DNA of 25,754 bases from a virus: the IMG/VR virus record IMGVR_UViG_3300025122_000135, positions 1 to 25,754 of that record; one strand, written 5' to 3'. Positions 24,311 to 25,754 of this stretch are shown piece after piece; positions within the stretch are counted from its first letter, which is position 1; each line of letters begins with the position of its first letter. Below the pieces are notes generated by a model. It was given only the letters and a program-made list of their open reading frames with translations. It was not told the origin of the DNA and did not search any database. The translations under genes and the position numbers were made by a program.

Positions 24311-24624
24311 AGAAGATCTATCAAAAGTTAATCAGGGATCGTATCCCTGGAGTGATTGCAGACGCAGGCAAGTCCTTTGCCACAAGAAAAGCATCAGAAA
24401 CAGAGCTGATGGGCTACGCTATGAAGAAGCTTCAAGAGGAAGTGCAAGAATTTATCGAAGAACCCAGCGCAGAAGAGGCTGGCGACATTATGGAGATCTT
24501 TCATTTTATCTGCGATAAACTAGAGATCAAAGATCTTACGATTGAGGCCGAGCAGACCGCAAAGCGTGTTTCACGCGGCGGATTCGACAAGGGTCTCATT
24601 TTGGAGTGGGTTGAAGAGGAATGA
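24307..24624 (+). CDS. MazG-like nucleotide pyrophosphohydrolase
   Basis: A 105-residue protein of the MazG/phosphoribosyl-ATP pyrophosphohydrolase superfamily. It begins YQKLIRDRIPGVI (from residue 5), as in short MazG-like proteins, and has the metal-binding pattern Glu44-Glu45-x-x-Glu48 (EEVQEF) and Glu57-x-x-Asp60 (EAGD), then a helix with IFHFICD and a final RGGFDKGLILEWVEEE. Such enzymes hydrolyse nucleoside triphosphates to monophosphates and pyrophosphate, cleaning modified nucleotides or changing the nucleotide pool; phages often carry them. It overlaps both neighbours by 4 bases (ATGA-type), so it is translated as part of the polymerase operon. The substrate cannot be read from the sequence. 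Confidence 0.85.
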   Translation: MKKIYQKLIRDRIPGVIADAGKSFATRKASETELMGYAMKKLQEEVQEFIEEPSAEEAGDIMEIFHFICDKLEIKDLTIEAEQTAKRVSRGGFDKGLILEWVEEE

Positions 24625-25475
24625 AAGTAGTTGGTCTCGGCAACGCCGGCTGCAAGCTGGCCAAAGCATTTTCTAAATTTCCTCAATATGAGGCGATTAG
24701 TATCGATGTTCATAAGGATGCCACAATAACAATTAAAAAAAGAAACTCTCATGAGGAATACGACACACACTTTCCTAATCTAAAGAAGAAGCTACGTTTT
24801 TCTAACGAGGATGTGTTGGTGGTTACTGCCGGCGCGGGACAGATATCAGGAGGCATCCTTCGCCTCCTTGAACAACTAAAGAATAATAGAGTGTCATTGT
24901 TATACATTCAGTCAGACCTCTCGCTCATCAGCGAGGTCCAGAAGCGCCAAGATAAAATAGTAAAAAATATTTTACAAGAGTATGCTCGTAGTGGCCTCTT
25001 AGAAATGATATATCTAATAGATGATCTCCGAGTACAGCAGAGTATAGGAGAAATGTCTATCATTGGATACTATGATACCATCAATCAGGCGATTGTAAAC
25101 ACGCTTCATATGGTAAATATTTTCAAACATAGCGAGCCCATCATAGGCAATTTTATAAATCCATCGGAGATTAGTCGAATTGCTACATTTGGAGTAGCGA
25201 ACCTGGATGAAGACGGCGCCCAAGAAAATTGGTTTTACCCCTTGACAAACGTTCGTGACATGGTATACTACTATGGTATTAATGAGGAAGACCTAAAGAA
25301 TGATGGAACGCTTTTTCGGAAGATTACAGACTTCGTGAAGTCCAAAGCGACAAGCGGTGTTAGTGTATCGTACGGAATATATCAGACCACCTATGATCAG
25401 AAATATTGTTATTGCATTCAGTATTCATCTGTGGTACAATCATATACAGAACTAGACGATCAAGAGATTAGTTGA
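24621..25475 (+). CDS. Divergent tubulin/FtsZ-like GTPase-fold protein
   Basis: A 284-residue protein with the layout of FtsZ and tubulins. Residues 1-11 (MKVVGLGNAGC) match the first nucleotide loop. VLVVTAGAGQISGG (65-78) aligns with the Gly-rich T4 loop, but with fewer glycines than GGGTGTG. After a strand (VSLLYIQSD) come helices and a DDLRV segment at 134-138 in place of the FtsZ asparagine-Asp loop, and a long helix YYDTINQAIVNTLHMV. GNFINPSEIS (166-175) aligns with the T7 loop; the usual catalytic aspartates seem replaced by Ser. It is shorter than FtsZ (about 320-380) and lacks a clear C-terminal tail. It may form filaments, cap host FtsZ, or be a non-hydrolysing relative; function is unknown. 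It overlaps the MazG-like gene by 4 bases. Confidence 0.65.
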   Translation: MKVVGLGNAGCKLAKAFSKFPQYEAISIDVHKDATITIKKRNSHEEYDTHFPNLKKKLRFSNEDVLVVTAGAGQISGGILRLLEQLKNNRVSLLYIQSDLSLISEVQKRQDKIVKNILQEYARSGLLEMIYLIDDLRVQQSIGEMSIIGYYDTINQAIVNTLHMVNIFKHSEPIIGNFINPSEISRIATFGVANLDEDGAQENWFYPLTNVRDMVYYYGINEEDLKNDGTLFRKITDFVKSKATSGVSVSYGIYQTTYDQKYCYCIQYSSVVQSYTELDDQEIS

Positions 25476-25508
25476 TCGTACTTTAACCCAACTATAAGGA
25501 GATAAAAA

Positions 25509-25754
25509 ATGGGTATTAACTTAGACAAGATGAGAGAAAAGCTCTCGTCACTACGCGGAGAAGGAAACTCCTCAAATGACACATTCTGGCGCCCCGAGGA
25601 CGGGGACCAGACTATTCGAATCGTTCCGACAGCGGACGGAGACCCTTTCAAGGAAATGTGGTTTCACTACAATGTCGAAAAGGGCGGTTTCCTATGTCCC
25701 AAGCGAAACTACAGCGACGAGTGTCCTGTATGTGAGTTCGCCTCACAGTTGTGG
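25509..25754 (+). CDS. gp32: Single-stranded DNA-binding protein (gp32-like), N-terminal part
   Basis: Starts at ATG 25509 after an AAGGAGA site and runs open to the window end, giving 82 residues. The first part has MGINLDKMREKLSSLR, then FWRPEDGDQTIRIVP, the gp32 entry strand. His53, Cys63, Cys72 and Cys75 (in FLCPKR and ECPVCEF) reproduce the H-C-C-C zinc-binding module of T4 gp32 (His64, Cys77, Cys87, Cys90) with similar spacing. It coats single-stranded DNA during replication, recombination and repair, working with the polymerase encoded just upstream. The C-terminal acidic domain lies outside the window. It follows the tubulin-like gene after a 33-base gap. Confidence 0.9.
   Translation, partial: MGINLDKMREKLSSLRGEGNSSNDTFWRPEDGDQTIRIVPTADGDPFKEMWFHYNVEKGGFLCPKRNYSDECPVCEFASQLW

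Overview
The window looks like part of the genome of a contractile-tailed (myovirus) phage related to T4, probably one of the divergent environmental lineages. The evidence is an unmistakable gp23-type major capsid protein, a gp18-type tail sheath, a gp19-type tail tube, a gp26-type baseplate protein, a LysM/gp53-like protein and the start of a gp32-type single-stranded DNA-binding protein. All genes read on the plus strand and are tightly packed, most with good Shine-Dalgarno sites. No tRNA, CRISPR, insertion sequence, portal, terminase or integrase was seen. The host cannot be told from the sequence.

Layout: (1) 1-2233, two fiber-like proteins sharing a C-terminal domain (the first cut by the window edge), then an orphan G+C-rich protein. 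(2) 2324-5286, head genes: an acidic scaffold and the major capsid protein, closed by a strong terminator. (3) 5377-7599, two neck/tail-completion proteins. (4) 7667-11293, tail sheath and tail tube, separated by a perfect hairpin. (5) 11337-12384, a gp26-like protein whose 3' end overlaps a second reading frame at a run of seven T, followed by a terminator. (6) 12453-16046, a small protein and a 1087-residue tape measure. (7) 16057-23108, baseplate genes, including a 1515-residue hub-like protein carrying an embedded SGNH/GDSL hydrolase domain. (8) 23123-25754, a DNA-metabolism cluster: a compact family A DNA polymerase, a MazG-like nucleotide pyrophosphohydrolase, a divergent tubulin/FtsZ-like protein and the start of a gp32-like protein. 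The first three genes are joined by two 4-base overlaps.

The structural genes follow assembly order: scaffold and capsid build the head, neck proteins join head to tail, tube and sheath polymerise along the tape measure, and baseplate proteins start the tail and penetrate the envelope. The most interesting points are the apparent frameshift fusion lying between tube and tape-measure genes (where many tailed phages encode frameshifted tail-assembly chaperones), the tubulin-like protein with degenerate nucleotide and catalytic loops, the envelope-hydrolase domain built into the hub protein, the family A polymerase in a T4-like setting, and a recurring CTATTTA motif found in gaps between genes and often just after a hairpin. 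These functional readings come from motif recognition by eye; no database search was run.
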